From Psychroserpens mesophilus (GTDB taxonomy: Bacteria > Bacteroidota > Bacteroidia > Flavobacteriales > Flavobacteriaceae), in the NCBI RefSeq assembly GCF_000826645.1, contig NZ_JXJP01000002.1, positions 280,863-344,862 of the forward strand: DNA of 64,000 bases. The letters run 5' to 3'. The notes beneath the pieces were generated by a model that searched no databases, was not told the origin of the DNA, and worked only from the letters and a program-made list of their open reading frames with translations. The translations under genes were made by a program, and so were the position numbers. Below, one piece after another: positions 8,633-18,505 of this stretch (positions within the stretch are counted from its first letter, which is position 1; each line of letters opens with the position of its first letter).

Positions 8633-9238
8633 ATGGCAAGATATACTGGTCCTAAAACTAAAATAGCCCGAAAATTCGGTGAAGCTATTTTTGGAGATGA
8701 CAAAGCTTTCGAAAAAAGAAACTATCCTCCAGGTCAACACGGAAACGCAAGACGTCGTGGAAAAAAGTCTGAATATGCAATCCAGTTAATGGAAAAGCAA
8801 AAAGCTAAATATACGTATGGTATATTAGAAAAGCAATTCAGAAACATGTTCAAAAAAGCAACTGCTGCACAAGGTATTACTGGTGAAGTATTATTACAAT
8901 TATGTGAGTCTCGTTTAGATAACGTAGCTTACAGAATGGGTTTATCACCTTCTCGTAGTGGTGCAAGACAATTAGTATCTCACAGACACATCACTGTAAA
9001 TGGTGAAATCGTAAACATTCCTTCTTACCAATTGAAAGCTGGAGATGTTGTTGCAGTAAGAGAAAAATCTAAATCTTTAGAAGCTATTCAGAATTCATTA
9101 GCTAATTCTAGCAATGTTTATGAGTGGATTACTTGGAATAACGATACAAAACAAGGAACTTATGTTTCTGTTCCAGAACGTATCCAAATCCCAGAAAATA
9201 TCAATGAGCAATTCATTGTTGAATTATACTCTAAATAA
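8633..9238 (+). CDS. rpsD: 30S ribosomal protein S4
   Basis: A 201-residue product, [20 protein letters not shown], with NYPPGQHG and the S4 RNA-binding domain ([17 protein letters not shown] through HRHITVNG, about residues 90-130). S4 nucleates assembly of the 30S body. Its upstream gap is 215 bases with a terminator-like hairpin and a -7 box, so it probably heads its own transcript with rpoA and rplQ. Confidence 0.98.
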   Translation: MARYTGPKTKIARKFGEAIFGDDKAFEKRNYPPGQHGNARRRGKKSEYAIQLMEKQKAKYTYGILEKQFRNMFKKATAAQGITGEVLLQLCESRLDNVAYRMGLSPSRSGARQLVSHRHITVNGEIVNIPSYQLKAGDVVAVREKSKSLEAIQNSLANSSNVYEWITWNNDTKQGTYVSVPERIQIPENINEQFIVELYSK

Positions 9239-9332
9239 TAAATAATCACATTGGTATTTAGCCAAAGGATTTATTAGTGTTCTTCAAACTTTTAAATCGC
9301 GCAACTAAATAACAATTAAAACGAAGAAAACT

Positions 9333-10325
9333 ATGGCAATATTAAATTTTCAGAAACCAGACAAAGTAATCATGATTGATTCTACTGAGTTCGAAGGTAA
9401 ATTCGAATTCAGACCTTTAGAACCAGGATACGGATTAACAGTTGGTAATGCACTTAGACGTGTGTTATTATCATCTCTAGAAGGTTTCGCAATAACTTCA
9501 ATTAGAATTGAAGGTGTAGATCACGAATTTTCTACAATCGCAGGTGTAGTGGAAGACGTAACAGAAATGATTTTGAACTTAAAGCAAGTTAACTTTAAGC
9601 GTCAAATTGATGAGGTTGATAACGAGTCTGTATCAATTTCAATTTCTGGACAAGATCAAATTACAGCTGGAGATTTCCAAAAATTCATCTCAGGTTTCCA
9701 AGTATTAAACAAAGACTTAGTCATTTGTAACTTAGATCCTAAAGTGAGCATTAATATGGAAATCACTATTGAAAAAGGAAGAGGTTATGTTCCTGCCGAA
9801 GAAAACAAAAAAGCTTCTGCACCAATTGGAACTATCTTTACAGATTCAATTTACACGCCAATAAAAAATGTAAAGTATAGCATTGAAAACTTCCGTGTTG
9901 AACAAAAAACCGATTTTGAAAAATTAGTTTTTGAAATCATCACTGACGGTTCAATTGCACCAAAAGATGCTTTAACAGAAGCAGCTAAAATATTAATTCA
10001 CCACTTCATGTTATTCTCGGATGAGCGAATCACTCTTGAAGCTGATGAAATTGCACAAACTGAAACTTATGATGAAGAATCACTTCACATGAGACAATTA
10101 TTGAAGACTAAATTAGTCGATATGGACCTTTCTGTACGTGCATTAAACTGTTTAAAAGCTGCTGAAGTAGATACTCTAGGCGACTTAGTATCTTTCAATA
10201 AGAATGACTTAATGAAGTTCCGTAACTTTGGTAAGAAATCTTTAACTGAGCTTGAAGAGCTTGTAAATGTTAAAGGTCTTAACTTCGGAATGGATTTAGC
10301 AAAATACAAATTAGATAAAGATTAA
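9333..10325 (+). CDS. rpoA: DNA-directed RNA polymerase subunit alpha
   Basis: A 330-residue product. The alpha N-terminal domain (about 1-230) contains [20 protein letters not shown] and GAITSI-like dimerisation motifs. The C-terminal DNA-contact domain (about 255-320) contains [16 protein letters not shown] and [11 protein letters not shown]. It assembles the core polymerase and contacts upstream promoter DNA and activators. It is 94 bases after rpsD. Confidence 0.98.
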   Translation: MAILNFQKPDKVIMIDSTEFEGKFEFRPLEPGYGLTVGNALRRVLLSSLEGFAITSIRIEGVDHEFSTIAGVVEDVTEMILNLKQVNFKRQIDEVDNESVSISISGQDQITAGDFQKFISGFQVLNKDLVICNLDPKVSINMEITIEKGRGYVPAEENKKASAPIGTIFTDSIYTPIKNVKYSIENFRVEQKTDFEKLVFEIITDGSIAPKDALTEAAKILIHHFMLFSDERITLEADEIAQTETYDEESLHMRQLLKTKLVDMDLSVRALNCLKAAEVDTLGDLVSFNKNDLMKFRNFGKKSLTELEELVNVKGLNFGMDLAKYKLDKD

Positions 10326-10347
10326 TTTAAATTATAACAATCATATT

Positions 10348-10377
10348 TTGCTCCTCAGAAATTGAGTTTGGAAGCAA
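10348..10377 (+). promoter_or_regulatory. Hairpin in the rpoA-rplQ spacer
   Basis: TTGCT 10348-10352 pairs with AGCAA 10373-10377, and inside it CTCA 10354-10357 pairs with TGAG 10363-10366 around GAAAT. It has no U-tail, so it is not an obvious terminator. It lies 18 bases before the rplQ start. Weak evidence. Confidence 0.3.
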
Positions 10378-10395
10378 GATGATAAATAGAAAGTC

Positions 10396-10866
10396 ATGAG
10401 ACACGGAAAGAAATTTAACCATTTAGGAAGACAAACTGCGCATAGAAAAGCAATGTTAGCTAATATGGCCTGTTCATTAATTGAACACAAACGTATCAAC
10501 ACAACGGTTGCTAAAGCAAAAGCTTTAAAACAATTTGTTGAGCCAATGATTACAAAATCTAAGTCAGATACAACACATAACAGACGTATCGTTATGGCTA
10601 AGTTAAGACAAAAAGATGCCGTCGCTGAATTGTTCAGAGATGTGGCTCCTAAAATTGGTGATCGTCCAGGTGGTTATACAAGAATCATCAAATTAGGAAA
10701 CCGACTTGGTGATAATGCTGATATGGCAATGATCGAGCTAGTAGACTATAATGAAATCTACAACGCTGGTAAGAAAGAAAAGAAAACAACCAGAAGAAGT
10801 AGAAGAGGAGGTTCAAAACCAGCAGCTGCACCAGTTGCTCCAGTAGCAACTAACGAAGAAGAATAA
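10396..10866 (+). CDS. rplQ: 50S ribosomal protein L17 with C-terminal extension
   Basis: The first 120 or so residues are standard L17 ([39 protein letters not shown]). The product is 156 residues, longer than the roughly 120 usual in proteobacteria. The extra tail is first basic ([14 protein letters not shown]), then Ala/Pro/Val and acidic (ending NEEE). It is the last gene of the cluster and is followed by a strong terminator. Confidence 0.97.
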   Translation: MRHGKKFNHLGRQTAHRKAMLANMACSLIEHKRINTTVAKAKALKQFVEPMITKSKSDTTHNRRIVMAKLRQKDAVAELFRDVAPKIGDRPGGYTRIIKLGNRLGDNADMAMIELVDYNEIYNAGKKEKKTTRRSRRGGSKPAAAPVAPVATNEEE

Positions 10867-10887
10867 ATGTTAATAAGCATTTCATAT

Positions 10888-10924
10888 AAAAAGGATAATC
10901 TGTTTTAGATTATCCTTTTTTTTA
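10888..10924 (+). terminator. Intrinsic terminator after rplQ
   Basis: A perfect 14-bp stem, AAAAAGGATAATCT 10888-10901 with AGATTATCCTTTTT 10907-10920, has loop GTTTT and a following T-run. It ends the ribosomal transcript. Confidence 0.92.
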
Positions 10925-10952
10925 TGCAATTTTGTAAAACTTTTCTATAAAA

Positions 10953-12056
10953 ATGATATACTTAAAACGTAAAAAAGCCCTTATCTTACTCGCAGACGGA
11001 ACGATTTTTCATGGCAAATCAATCGGAAAAGAAGGTACTGCCTTTGGCGAAGTTTGTTTCAACACTGGTACAACAGGTTACCAGGAAATTTTTACAGATC
11101 CATCATACTATGGTCAGCTCATGGTAACTACCAATGCGCATATTGGTAACTACGGAACAAAAAATGATGAAGTCGAATCTGATTCCATCAAAATCGCTGG
11201 ACTCATTTGTAAAAACTTTAGTTTCAATTATTCACGTCCTTCTGGAGATAAATCCTTAGAAGAATTTCTAAATGATAATAATTTGTTGGCCATTTCAGAT
11301 GTTGACACCAGAGCACTTGTAAGTCATATTAGAGATCATGGCGCAATGAATGCTGTAATTTCTACTGAAGTTGATAATATTGAAGGATTAAAGAAACAAC
11401 TGGCTGAAGTACCAAGTATGGAAGGCTTAGAATTGGCTTCTCAGGTTTCAACGAAAGAACCTTACTATTATGGCGACAAAGATGCCAAGTATAAAATAGC
11501 CGCTTTAGATATCGGAATAAAAAAGAATATTCTTCGCAATCTGGCAAAACGGGATGCTTACATTAAAGTATTTCCGTACAATTCAAAGTTTGAAGATTTG
11601 GAAGCTTTTAAACCTGATGGTTATTTTCTGTCTAACGGACCAGGCGATCCTGAACCTTTAGTGGAAGCCCAAACCGTTGCTAAAGAAATTATCAAAAGAG
11701 ATTTGCCTCTATTTGGAATTTGCTTAGGACATCAAGTCATAGCATTAGCAAACGGAATTTCAACGTATAAAATGCATAATGGTCATAGAGGTATTAATCA
11801 TCCTGTAAAGAATTTGGTTACAACTAAAGGAGAAATTACATCACAAAATCATGGTTTCGCGATCAATAGAGAAGAAACTGAAGCACATCCTGATATTGAA
11901 ATCACACATGTGCATTTAAATGATCACACTGTGGCAGGTATCAAAATGAAAAACAAAAACTGTTTTTCAGTACAATACCATCCGGAAGCAAGTCCTGGGC
12001 CAAACGATTCAACCTATTTATTTGATGAGTTTATTCAGAATATTCAAAACAACTAA
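10953..12056 (+). CDS. carA: Carbamoyl-phosphate synthase small subunit
   Basis: Glutaminase subunit that supplies ammonia to CarB for pyrimidine and arginine synthesis. The 367-residue product has an N-terminal CPSase small-chain domain (ALILLADGTIFHGKS, CFNTGTTGYQEIFTDPSY) and a C-terminal class I glutamine amidotransferase domain. The latter carries the nucleophile Cys257 in GICLGHQ and the His343-Pro-Glu345 pair in QYHPEASPGPND. carB is not adjacent, so the two subunits are encoded apart. A -7-like CAATTTTG at 10927-10934 lies just upstream. A terminator follows. Confidence 0.97.
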   Translation: MIYLKRKKALILLADGTIFHGKSIGKEGTAFGEVCFNTGTTGYQEIFTDPSYYGQLMVTTNAHIGNYGTKNDEVESDSIKIAGLICKNFSFNYSRPSGDKSLEEFLNDNNLLAISDVDTRALVSHIRDHGAMNAVISTEVDNIEGLKKQLAEVPSMEGLELASQVSTKEPYYYGDKDAKYKIAALDIGIKKNILRNLAKRDAYIKVFPYNSKFEDLEAFKPDGYFLSNGPGDPEPLVEAQTVAKEIIKRDLPLFGICLGHQVIALANGISTYKMHNGHRGINHPVKNLVTTKGEITSQNHGFAINREETEAHPDIEITHVHLNDHTVAGIKMKNKNCFSVQYHPEASPGPNDSTYLFDEFIQNIQNN

Positions 12057-12060
12057 TAAC

Positions 12061-12097
12061 AAAAAAGCAACGATTGTAAAGATTTGTTGCTTTTTTT
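12061..12097 (+). terminator. Intrinsic terminator after carA
   Basis: AAAAAAGCAAC 12061-12071 pairs with GTTGCTTTTTT 12086-12096 around a 14-base loop and continues into T-rich sequence, 4 bases after the carA stop. Confidence 0.88.
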
Positions 12098-12171
12098 ATT
12101 TTACGAAAACATTATCGTTGACATATAATACAATTCTGCTTAGTCAAATGAGTTTTAGGTCAACTATTTCG

Positions 12172-12179
12172 TAAATTTG
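12172..12179 (+). promoter_or_regulatory. -7 box upstream of eno
   Basis: TAAATTTG fits the TAnnTTTG consensus, 33 bases before the eno ATG. I see no good TTG at the expected -33 spacing. Enolase therefore appears to have its own promoter after the carA terminator. Confidence 0.55.
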
Positions 12180-12182
12180 TAA

Positions 12183-13505
<1,323 letters not shown>

Positions 13506-13523
13506 TTCATTTGAAACAATACT

Positions 13524-13558
13524 AAAAAACCTATTTGTTGATTCAAGTAGGTTTTTTT
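13524..13558 (+). terminator. Bidirectional terminator between eno and the DUF481-like gene
   Basis: AAAAAACCTATTTG 13524-13537 pairs with CAAGTAGGTTTTTT 13544-13557 with one G-T pair and loop TTGATT. The A-run on the left and T-run on the right let it serve eno (+) and the convergent gene at 13573-14325 (-). Confidence 0.88.
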
Positions 13559-13572
13559 ATGAAGTAAATTAT

Positions 13573-14325
13573 TTAAAAACTATACAACAACCCATTAGTT
13601 AACTCATATTGTGTCTTCGGAATTTCAGTAGTAACCGGAAAAGCATCAAAGAAGTAATTAAATGAAGTTTTGAAAGCTAAGTCGTCTAAGATTTTAAAAA
13701 GTACTGAAGTATTACTTGACAACCGATAATCTTTAAACTTATCAATTCTGGGTTGATAGTAACTGGTACTGATAATGCTTAAAGTTTTTGTAGGATATAA
13801 ACTAAACGACAAATACGCACTACCTCTTATATCTTCCTGAAGTCGATTCACAACAGCATCTGAAGCTTTTTCATGTTCATACATCACTAAAGTTCCTAAA
13901 TAAAACTTATAGTTATCATTTTCACTTAGCTTAAAACGTGGTCCAGTACCTACCAAAGCCCTCAGGTTTATATCTGAAATGGCATCATACTGCGCTTGGA
14001 CAAACGCTTCCCATTTTACCATTTGTGAAAGTCTTCTGTTATATCTTAAGTGTTGTGTACCTCTGTTGACTAATGAGTTTCCTTCAATCTTTTGTAAATT
14101 AATGTCATTTACAAACAACCATAAATTCATAGAATCTTTGTACTGAACATGAGCTTTATTTGCAATTCTGAAGATATCATTTCTGTTTTTTATTAAAGAG
14201 ATATCTAAACTTACAGAACCTGTCCATTTTGTGGAGTCAGATGGCTTCCTTAGAGTCTCTACATTGATTACCTGAGCATGAGTAAATGAAGTCACTAGAA
14301 GTAATGCTAAAAAAAATCGTAACAT
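13573..14325 (-). CDS. DUF481-like outer membrane beta-barrel protein
   Basis: A 250-residue product with a signal peptide (MLRFFLALLLVTSFTHAQ, cleavage expected near residue 18). The body is rich in alternating polar/aromatic strands (GSVSLDISL, HVQYKDSMNLWLF, FYLGTLVMYEHE) and ends in LLYSF, an aromatic C-terminus typical of barrels. The pattern resembles DUF481 (YdiY-like) proteins, whose substrate is unknown. It is convergent with eno and divergent from gltA and has a good promoter of its own. Confidence 0.75.
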   Translation of the reverse strand: MLRFFLALLLVTSFTHAQVINVETLRKPSDSTKWTGSVSLDISLIKNRNDIFRIANKAHVQYKDSMNLWLFVNDINLQKIEGNSLVNRGTQHLRYNRRLSQMVKWEAFVQAQYDAISDINLRALVGTGPRFKLSENDNYKFYLGTLVMYEHEKASDAVVNRLQEDIRGSAYLSFSLYPTKTLSIISTSYYQPRIDKFKDYRLSSNTSVLFKILDDLAFKTSFNYFFDAFPVTTEIPKTQYELTNGLLYSF

Positions 14326-14342
14326 GTAATTCAGTTTTAAGG

Positions 14343-14372
14343 CAAAAATACTATTTAACTCCTAAAAGTCAA
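14343..14372 (-). promoter_or_regulatory. Promoter of the DUF481-like gene
   Basis: On the minus strand, TTG (14372-14370), a 19-base spacer and TATTTTTG (14350-14343) match TTG-N17-23-TAnnTTTG fully. The -7 box is 17 bases from the start codon. It is one of the best promoter matches in the window. Confidence 0.7.
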
Positions 14373-14535
14373 TACATCTTTTTTTAAGACATTCTGAATA
14401 AGATTATCAGCGATTAGTAATTAGCATCTATTTTATCAATCTAATAATTGTTAAAACCATTATAAATTGACTTCATAAATCATAAGATATTTCGTAATTT
14501 TACAAGACTTAAAAAACAATATAAAACATCAACAA

Positions 14536-15822
14536 ATGTCAGATAAAGCTACGTTAGAGATTAATGGTAAAAAATATGAATTTCCAATAGTTATAGGTTC
14601 AGAAAATGAAGTTGCGATAGATATTAAAAATCTACGAGGAGATACTGGAGGCGTGATTACTATTGATCCTGGTTATAAAAATACAGGAAGTTGCGAAAGT
14701 GCAATTACATTCTTAGATGGTGAAAAAGGAATTTTAAGATATAGAGGATACTCAATTGAAGAATTAGCTGAAAAAGCTGATTTCTTAGAGGTAGCTTATT
14801 TGCTAATATTTGGTGAATTACCAACTCAAGACGAGTTATACCAATTTCACTCAGATATCAAAAAGCACTCAGTAGTTGATGATGATGTTAAGAAAATATT
14901 AGATGCATTTCCTAAGTCGGCACATCCAATGGGAGTTCTAGCTTCCTTAACAAGTGCATTGACCGCTTTTAATCCTAGTTCTGTAAATGTAGATTCAGAA
15001 GAGGAAATGTATAATGCAATTGTTAGAATCTTAGGTAAATTTCCAATTCTTGTGGCATGGACAATGCGTAAAAAACATGGAATGCCACTAGATTATGGTA
15101 GTTCGTCTTTAGGTTATGTTGAAAACATTTTACACATGATGTTTAAACGCCCTAATGAAGACTATACTCAAAATAAAATTTTAATTAACGCTTTAGATAA
15201 GTTATTAATTCTTCATGCAGACCATGAGCAAAACTGTTCGACTTCAACTGTAAGAATCACAGGTTCATCTCACGCTGGATTATTCGTTTCATTATCTGCA
15301 GGAATTTCTGCACTTTGGGGACCATTACATGGTGGAGCCAATCAGGCCGTTCTAGAAATGCTTGAGGCTATAAAAGAAGATGGTGGTGATACTAAAAAGT
15401 ACATGGCAAAAGCTAAAGATAAAGATGATCCTTTCCGTTTAATGGGCTTTGGTCATAGAGTGTATAAAAACTTTGATCCTAGAGCAAAAATTATCAAAGC
15501 TGCTGCAGATGAAGTATTAAGTGATTTAGGTGTTGATGATCCAATTCTTGATATTGCTAAAGGTCTTGAAAAAGAAGCTTTAGAAGATCAATACTTCGTT
15601 GATAGAAAGTTATATCCTAACGTTGATTTCTACTCAGGAATAATCTACAGAGCAATGGGTATTCCAACAGAAATGTTTACCGTAATGTTTGCATTAGGAC
15701 GTTTACCAGGTTGGATTTCTCAATGGCGAGAAATGCGTATGCGTAAAGAACCAATTGGTCGTCCTCGTCAGTTATACACTGGGGAAACGTACAGACCATT
15801 TAAAGATATTTCAAAGAGATAA
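14536..15822 (+). CDS. gltA: Citrate synthase
   Basis: Condenses oxaloacetate and acetyl-CoA in the TCA cycle. The 428-residue length fits the hexameric type II enzymes of Gram-negative bacteria. Visible motifs are the substrate-binding HADHEQNCSTSTVR, the catalytic-histidine region WGPLHGGANQAV and GFGHRVYKNFDPRA with the second active-site histidine and arginine. A near-consensus -7 box TAATTTTA lies at 14495-14502. A terminator follows directly. Confidence 0.97.
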   Translation: MSDKATLEINGKKYEFPIVIGSENEVAIDIKNLRGDTGGVITIDPGYKNTGSCESAITFLDGEKGILRYRGYSIEELAEKADFLEVAYLLIFGELPTQDELYQFHSDIKKHSVVDDDVKKILDAFPKSAHPMGVLASLTSALTAFNPSSVNVDSEEEMYNAIVRILGKFPILVAWTMRKKHGMPLDYGSSSLGYVENILHMMFKRPNEDYTQNKILINALDKLLILHADHEQNCSTSTVRITGSSHAGLFVSLSAGISALWGPLHGGANQAVLEMLEAIKEDGGDTKKYMAKAKDKDDPFRLMGFGHRVYKNFDPRAKIIKAAADEVLSDLGVDDPILDIAKGLEKEALEDQYFVDRKLYPNVDFYSGIIYRAMGIPTEMFTVMFALGRLPGWISQWREMRMRKEPIGRPRQLYTGETYRPFKDISKR

Positions 15823-15844
15823 GGGCTCTTAGTAAAGATTTATT

Positions 15845-15874
15845 AAGCTTCATAAGGAATTATGGGGCTTTTTC
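15845..15874 (+). terminator. Terminator after gltA
   Basis: AAGCTTCATAA 15845-15855 pairs with TTATGGGGCTT 15860-15870 (two G-T pairs, loop GGAA), then TTTC. The ddaH -7 box begins at the very next base. Confidence 0.75.
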
Positions 15875-15882
15875 TATATTTG
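15875..15882 (+). promoter_or_regulatory. -7 box immediately before ddaH
   Basis: TATATTTG fits TAnnTTTG. It ends only 6 bases before the ddaH ATG at 15889, so the transcript would be leaderless or nearly so. The -33 region falls inside the gltA terminator and shows no TTG. Confidence 0.55.
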
Positions 15883-15888
15883 TAATAT

Positions 15889-16800
15889 ATGAAACTAAAC
15901 ATACAGAACGAAACCTCTCGCTTAAAAGCTGTTATTCTTGGAACTGCCAAAAGTAATGGGCCAACGCCTACTATAGAGGAAGCTTACGATCCAAAATCGA
16001 TGGAACACATCAAAGCAGGAACTTATCCTAAAGAAGACGATATGGTTAAAGAAATGGAAGCTGTTGCTGAGGTTTTAAAAAAGTATGATGTTAAAGTTTA
16101 CAGACCCGAGATTATCGAGAACTGTAATCAGATCTTTTCCAGAGATATCGGTTTTGTAATTGATGATGTGTTTGTCAAAGCTAACATCTTACCAGATCGA
16201 GAGGAAGAGTTAGATGCCATTCAGTATATAATTGACCAAATTGATACTGATAAAGTGATTCGACCACCAGCAGAGTGTCATATTGAAGGTGGTGACGTAA
16301 TCGTATGGAACGATCATATTTTTATAGGGACTTACAGAGAAGCAGATTATGCTAATTATATAGTTGCCCGAACAAATATGGAAGGTGTCGATTGGGTAGC
16401 TCAACAATTTCCACACAAAAAAATTAAGAGTTTTAATCTTCGTAAATCGCAAATCGATCCTAAAGAAAACGCCTTACATCTAGATTGCTGTTTTCAACCT
16501 GTCGGAAAAGACAAAGCCATTATTCATAAAAATGGGTTTTTGGTGGAAAGTGAATACCAATGGTTGATTGATTTCTTCGGAAAGGATAACGTTTTCGAAA
16601 TCACAAAAGAAGAAATGTACCATATGAATAGCAATATTTTTTCAATATCTGAAGATGTCATAATTTCCGAACGTAATTTTACCAGATTAAATACTTGGCT
16701 TCGAGAACACGGATTTACAGTTGAAGAAGTCCCTTATGCCGAAATTGCCAAACAAGAAGGATTGCTGCGCTGTTCAACTTTGCCCTTATTACGGGATTAA
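15889..16800 (+). CDS. ddaH: Dimethylarginine dimethylaminohydrolase-type amidinotransferase-fold hydrolase
   Basis: A 303-residue pentein-fold protein. FSRDIGFVIDD, HIEGGDV (from His131), catalytic His197 in ALHLDCCF and nucleophile Cys295 in LLRCSTLPL place it in the arginine-modifying family. The closest match by eye is dimethylargininase, which hydrolyses methylated arginine to citrulline, though glycine amidinotransferase or arginine deiminase activity cannot be excluded. A second member of the fold, ctlX, is at 38565-39509. The start is supported by MKLNIQNETSRLKAVILG, typical of Flavobacterial homologues. Confidence 0.85.
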   Translation: MKLNIQNETSRLKAVILGTAKSNGPTPTIEEAYDPKSMEHIKAGTYPKEDDMVKEMEAVAEVLKKYDVKVYRPEIIENCNQIFSRDIGFVIDDVFVKANILPDREEELDAIQYIIDQIDTDKVIRPPAECHIEGGDVIVWNDHIFIGTYREADYANYIVARTNMEGVDWVAQQFPHKKIKSFNLRKSQIDPKENALHLDCCFQPVGKDKAIIHKNGFLVESEYQWLIDFFGKDNVFEITKEEMYHMNSNIFSISEDVIISERNFTRLNTWLREHGFTVEEVPYAEIAKQEGLLRCSTLPLLRD

Positions 16801-16827
16801 TTTTTCTTATTCCAGATTTAGACTGTA

Positions 16828-17304
16828 TTAATGATTTGAAAATAGAGCTTTAAACGCATTCCAATGCTCTTCATTTCCCTTTATATCATAGGTTTTTCGA
16901 TTTTTAAATAGTCCAAAGATGCCTCCAGCAGCTGAGCCCAAAGGTGCACCAATTAAGATGCCAGCACCTAAACCTTGACTAGGACTATGACTAAGAAAAC
17001 CTCGATCGGTAGATGTCGTAACTCCAATAAGTCCAAATGTTCCTGCTCCTATAGCAGCTCCTGTTAATAAATTATTTCCTAGAGAACGTTTGGTTTTTAT
17101 TACACCAATATCACGAAATACGACCTCTACTGTGTCTTTGTTTTTTCTTAGAGTTAGCGTTGAGTCTGTAACTTGAACAAGTCTTCCTTTAGCTATTTTT
17201 TCACCATCTAAATTAAGCACTCTTAAAAAAGGAGCTTTAGATGTATCCTGTGCATATACATTAAAACATAAAATTAGGGCAAGTGAAAATAGTAGAGTCT
17301 TCAT
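16828..17304 (-). CDS. Secreted protein of unknown function with glycine-rich helical pair
   Basis: A 158-residue product with a signal peptide (MKTLLFSLALILCFNVYAQ). A small beta-rich segment (RLVQVTDSTLTLRKN, about 40-70) is followed by two Gly/Ala-rich hydrophobic stretches (LLTGAAIGAGTFGLIGV, about 78-94, and LGAGILIGAPLGSAAGGIFG, about 112-131) like glycine-zipper segments. No family recognised. It converges on ddaH with 27 bases between them. Confidence 0.7.
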   Translation of the reverse strand: MKTLLFSLALILCFNVYAQDTSKAPFLRVLNLDGEKIAKGRLVQVTDSTLTLRKNKDTVEVVFRDIGVIKTKRSLGNNLLTGAAIGAGTFGLIGVTTSTDRGFLSHSPSQGLGAGILIGAPLGSAAGGIFGLFKNRKTYDIKGNEEHWNAFKALFSNH

Positions 17305-17394
17305 CTGGATGCGATTTTGATATTAAACTTAGTATAAATCATTTTTTTCTGATCGAAATATGAAGTAATATACGTAGAAAATTTACTAAATACA

Positions 17395-17412
17395 ATGCGT
17401 AGTTCTACGCAT
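17395..17412. promoter_or_regulatory. 18-base inverted repeat, operator candidate
   Basis: ATGCGTAG-TT-CTACGCAT is a perfect 8-bp inverted repeat with a 2-base centre. It lies between DUF421 (ends 17463) and the secreted-protein gene (starts 17304), both on the minus strand, about 90 bases before the latter's start. No U-run flanks it, so a protein-binding site is more likely than a terminator. Confidence 0.35.
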
Positions 17413-17462
17413 GAATCGTTTAATCAAATATTATAGGAAACTGTTTGAAAAAAAAAACAATT

Positions 17463-17972
17463 TTAAAAGTCCATAATCCAGTCGTCAATGGTTTTGTCAT
17501 CTGCTGCATGCAACACAGAAATATCTCCAGTAGATTCAAATACCACAGCTTTAACTTCACTTAATTGAATTACATTGGCTTCACGAAGTTTAGCTTTTAA
17601 ATCAGACTCAGTCACCTTACATTTTTTAAGACTGCCTTCAATAATTTTACCGTTTTGCATTAATAGCGTTGGCTTATTATCCATTAATTCTCTAATAGGT
17701 TTCCATCGTCGTGCTGTTGCAACCAAAAGCTGTAATGCATAAATAACAACTAAACCTGTAATTCCATGTTGTAGCGATACCGATTTTGAAATTATAACTG
17801 TTGCTAAAACAGAACCAATGGCTACAGTCATTGCAAAATCAAAACTGGACATCTTTGAAAAACTACGTTTACCACTTATTCGGGTTAAAATAACTAAAGC
17901 GATGTAAATACCTATAGCTGTAAGTACAATTGCTATTAGTCCATCTGAAGAAAATTTAAACCATTTATCCAT
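17463..17972 (-). CDS. DUF421 (YetF-like) membrane protein
   Basis: A 169-residue product. Three transmembrane segments lie at about 12-32, 45-63 and 68-86, followed by a cytoplasmic alpha/beta domain from about 95. RISGKRSFSKMSSFDFAMTVAIG and NKPTLLMQNGKIIEG are the hallmark motifs of the YetF/DUF421 family, which has no settled function. It appears to be monocistronic. Confidence 0.88.
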   Translation of the reverse strand: MDKWFKFSSDGLIAIVLTAIGIYIALVILTRISGKRSFSKMSSFDFAMTVAIGSVLATVIISKSVSLQHGITGLVVIYALQLLVATARRWKPIRELMDNKPTLLMQNGKIIEGSLKKCKVTESDLKAKLREANVIQLSEVKAVVFESTGDISVLHAADDKTIDDWIMDF

Positions 17973-18145
17973 AATTGAGTTTTTTTACAATATCCTATAT
18001 ATCAATCTAAACTTTTACTCCAAAAGCGATTAAAATTAATCAGTATGCTTATTAATGGAATGAGTTAATGCTTTTAGCTATTAGAATAATAGGTTTAAGA
18101 TCAATTTCGGAAATTTACTTATCTAGAAATCAAATACTATAAATT

Positions 18146-18463
18146 ATGAAAATATCTTATAAGTCATGTCTTGAAGCATGTCAACAATGTTTAGTTGATT
18201 GTCAAAACTGTCTGATTAAAATGGCTGGTCAAGAGAGTATCAATGATTGTCCGCAATGCTGTGTAGAATGTATTGATGCGTGTTTGGCGTGTATAAAATT
18301 TATGGCAGCAGATAGTGCCTATGCAAAACAATATGCCCTTTTATGTGCTGAAATTTGTGAGTATTGTGCAGATCATTGTAACGCACATGAACACGACCAT
18401 TGTAAACGATGTGCAGAATCTTGTAAAAAATGCGCTGAAGAATGCAGAAAAATTGCTGCATAA
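18146..18463 (+). CDS. Four-helix-bundle cysteine-rich copper-storage-like protein (Csp/DUF326)
   Basis: A 105-residue product with 20 cysteines spaced i, i+3/4, i+7 (for example Cys8, 12, 15, 19, 22 and Cys86, 89, 93, 96, 100), so that they line the inside of helices. This is the pattern of DUF326/Csp proteins, which hold many Cu(I) ions in a four-helix bundle. There is no signal peptide, so it would be cytosolic, as in Csp3. A His/Asp-rich turn (HEHDH, 81-85) could be a metal entry site. No copper ATPase or regulator is adjacent. Confidence 0.85.
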   Translation: MKISYKSCLEACQQCLVDCQNCLIKMAGQESINDCPQCCVECIDACLACIKFMAADSAYAKQYALLCAEICEYCADHCNAHEHDHCKRCAESCKKCAEECRKIAA

Positions 18464-18505
18464 TTGACTTAATGTACCATCTAACACTTTAATATAATTA
18501 AAAAC

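Noticed and set aside
10953..12056. Expected carB next to carA
   Set aside because: No carB-like ATP-grasp sequence follows; eno comes next after a terminator, so this is not a carAB operon.
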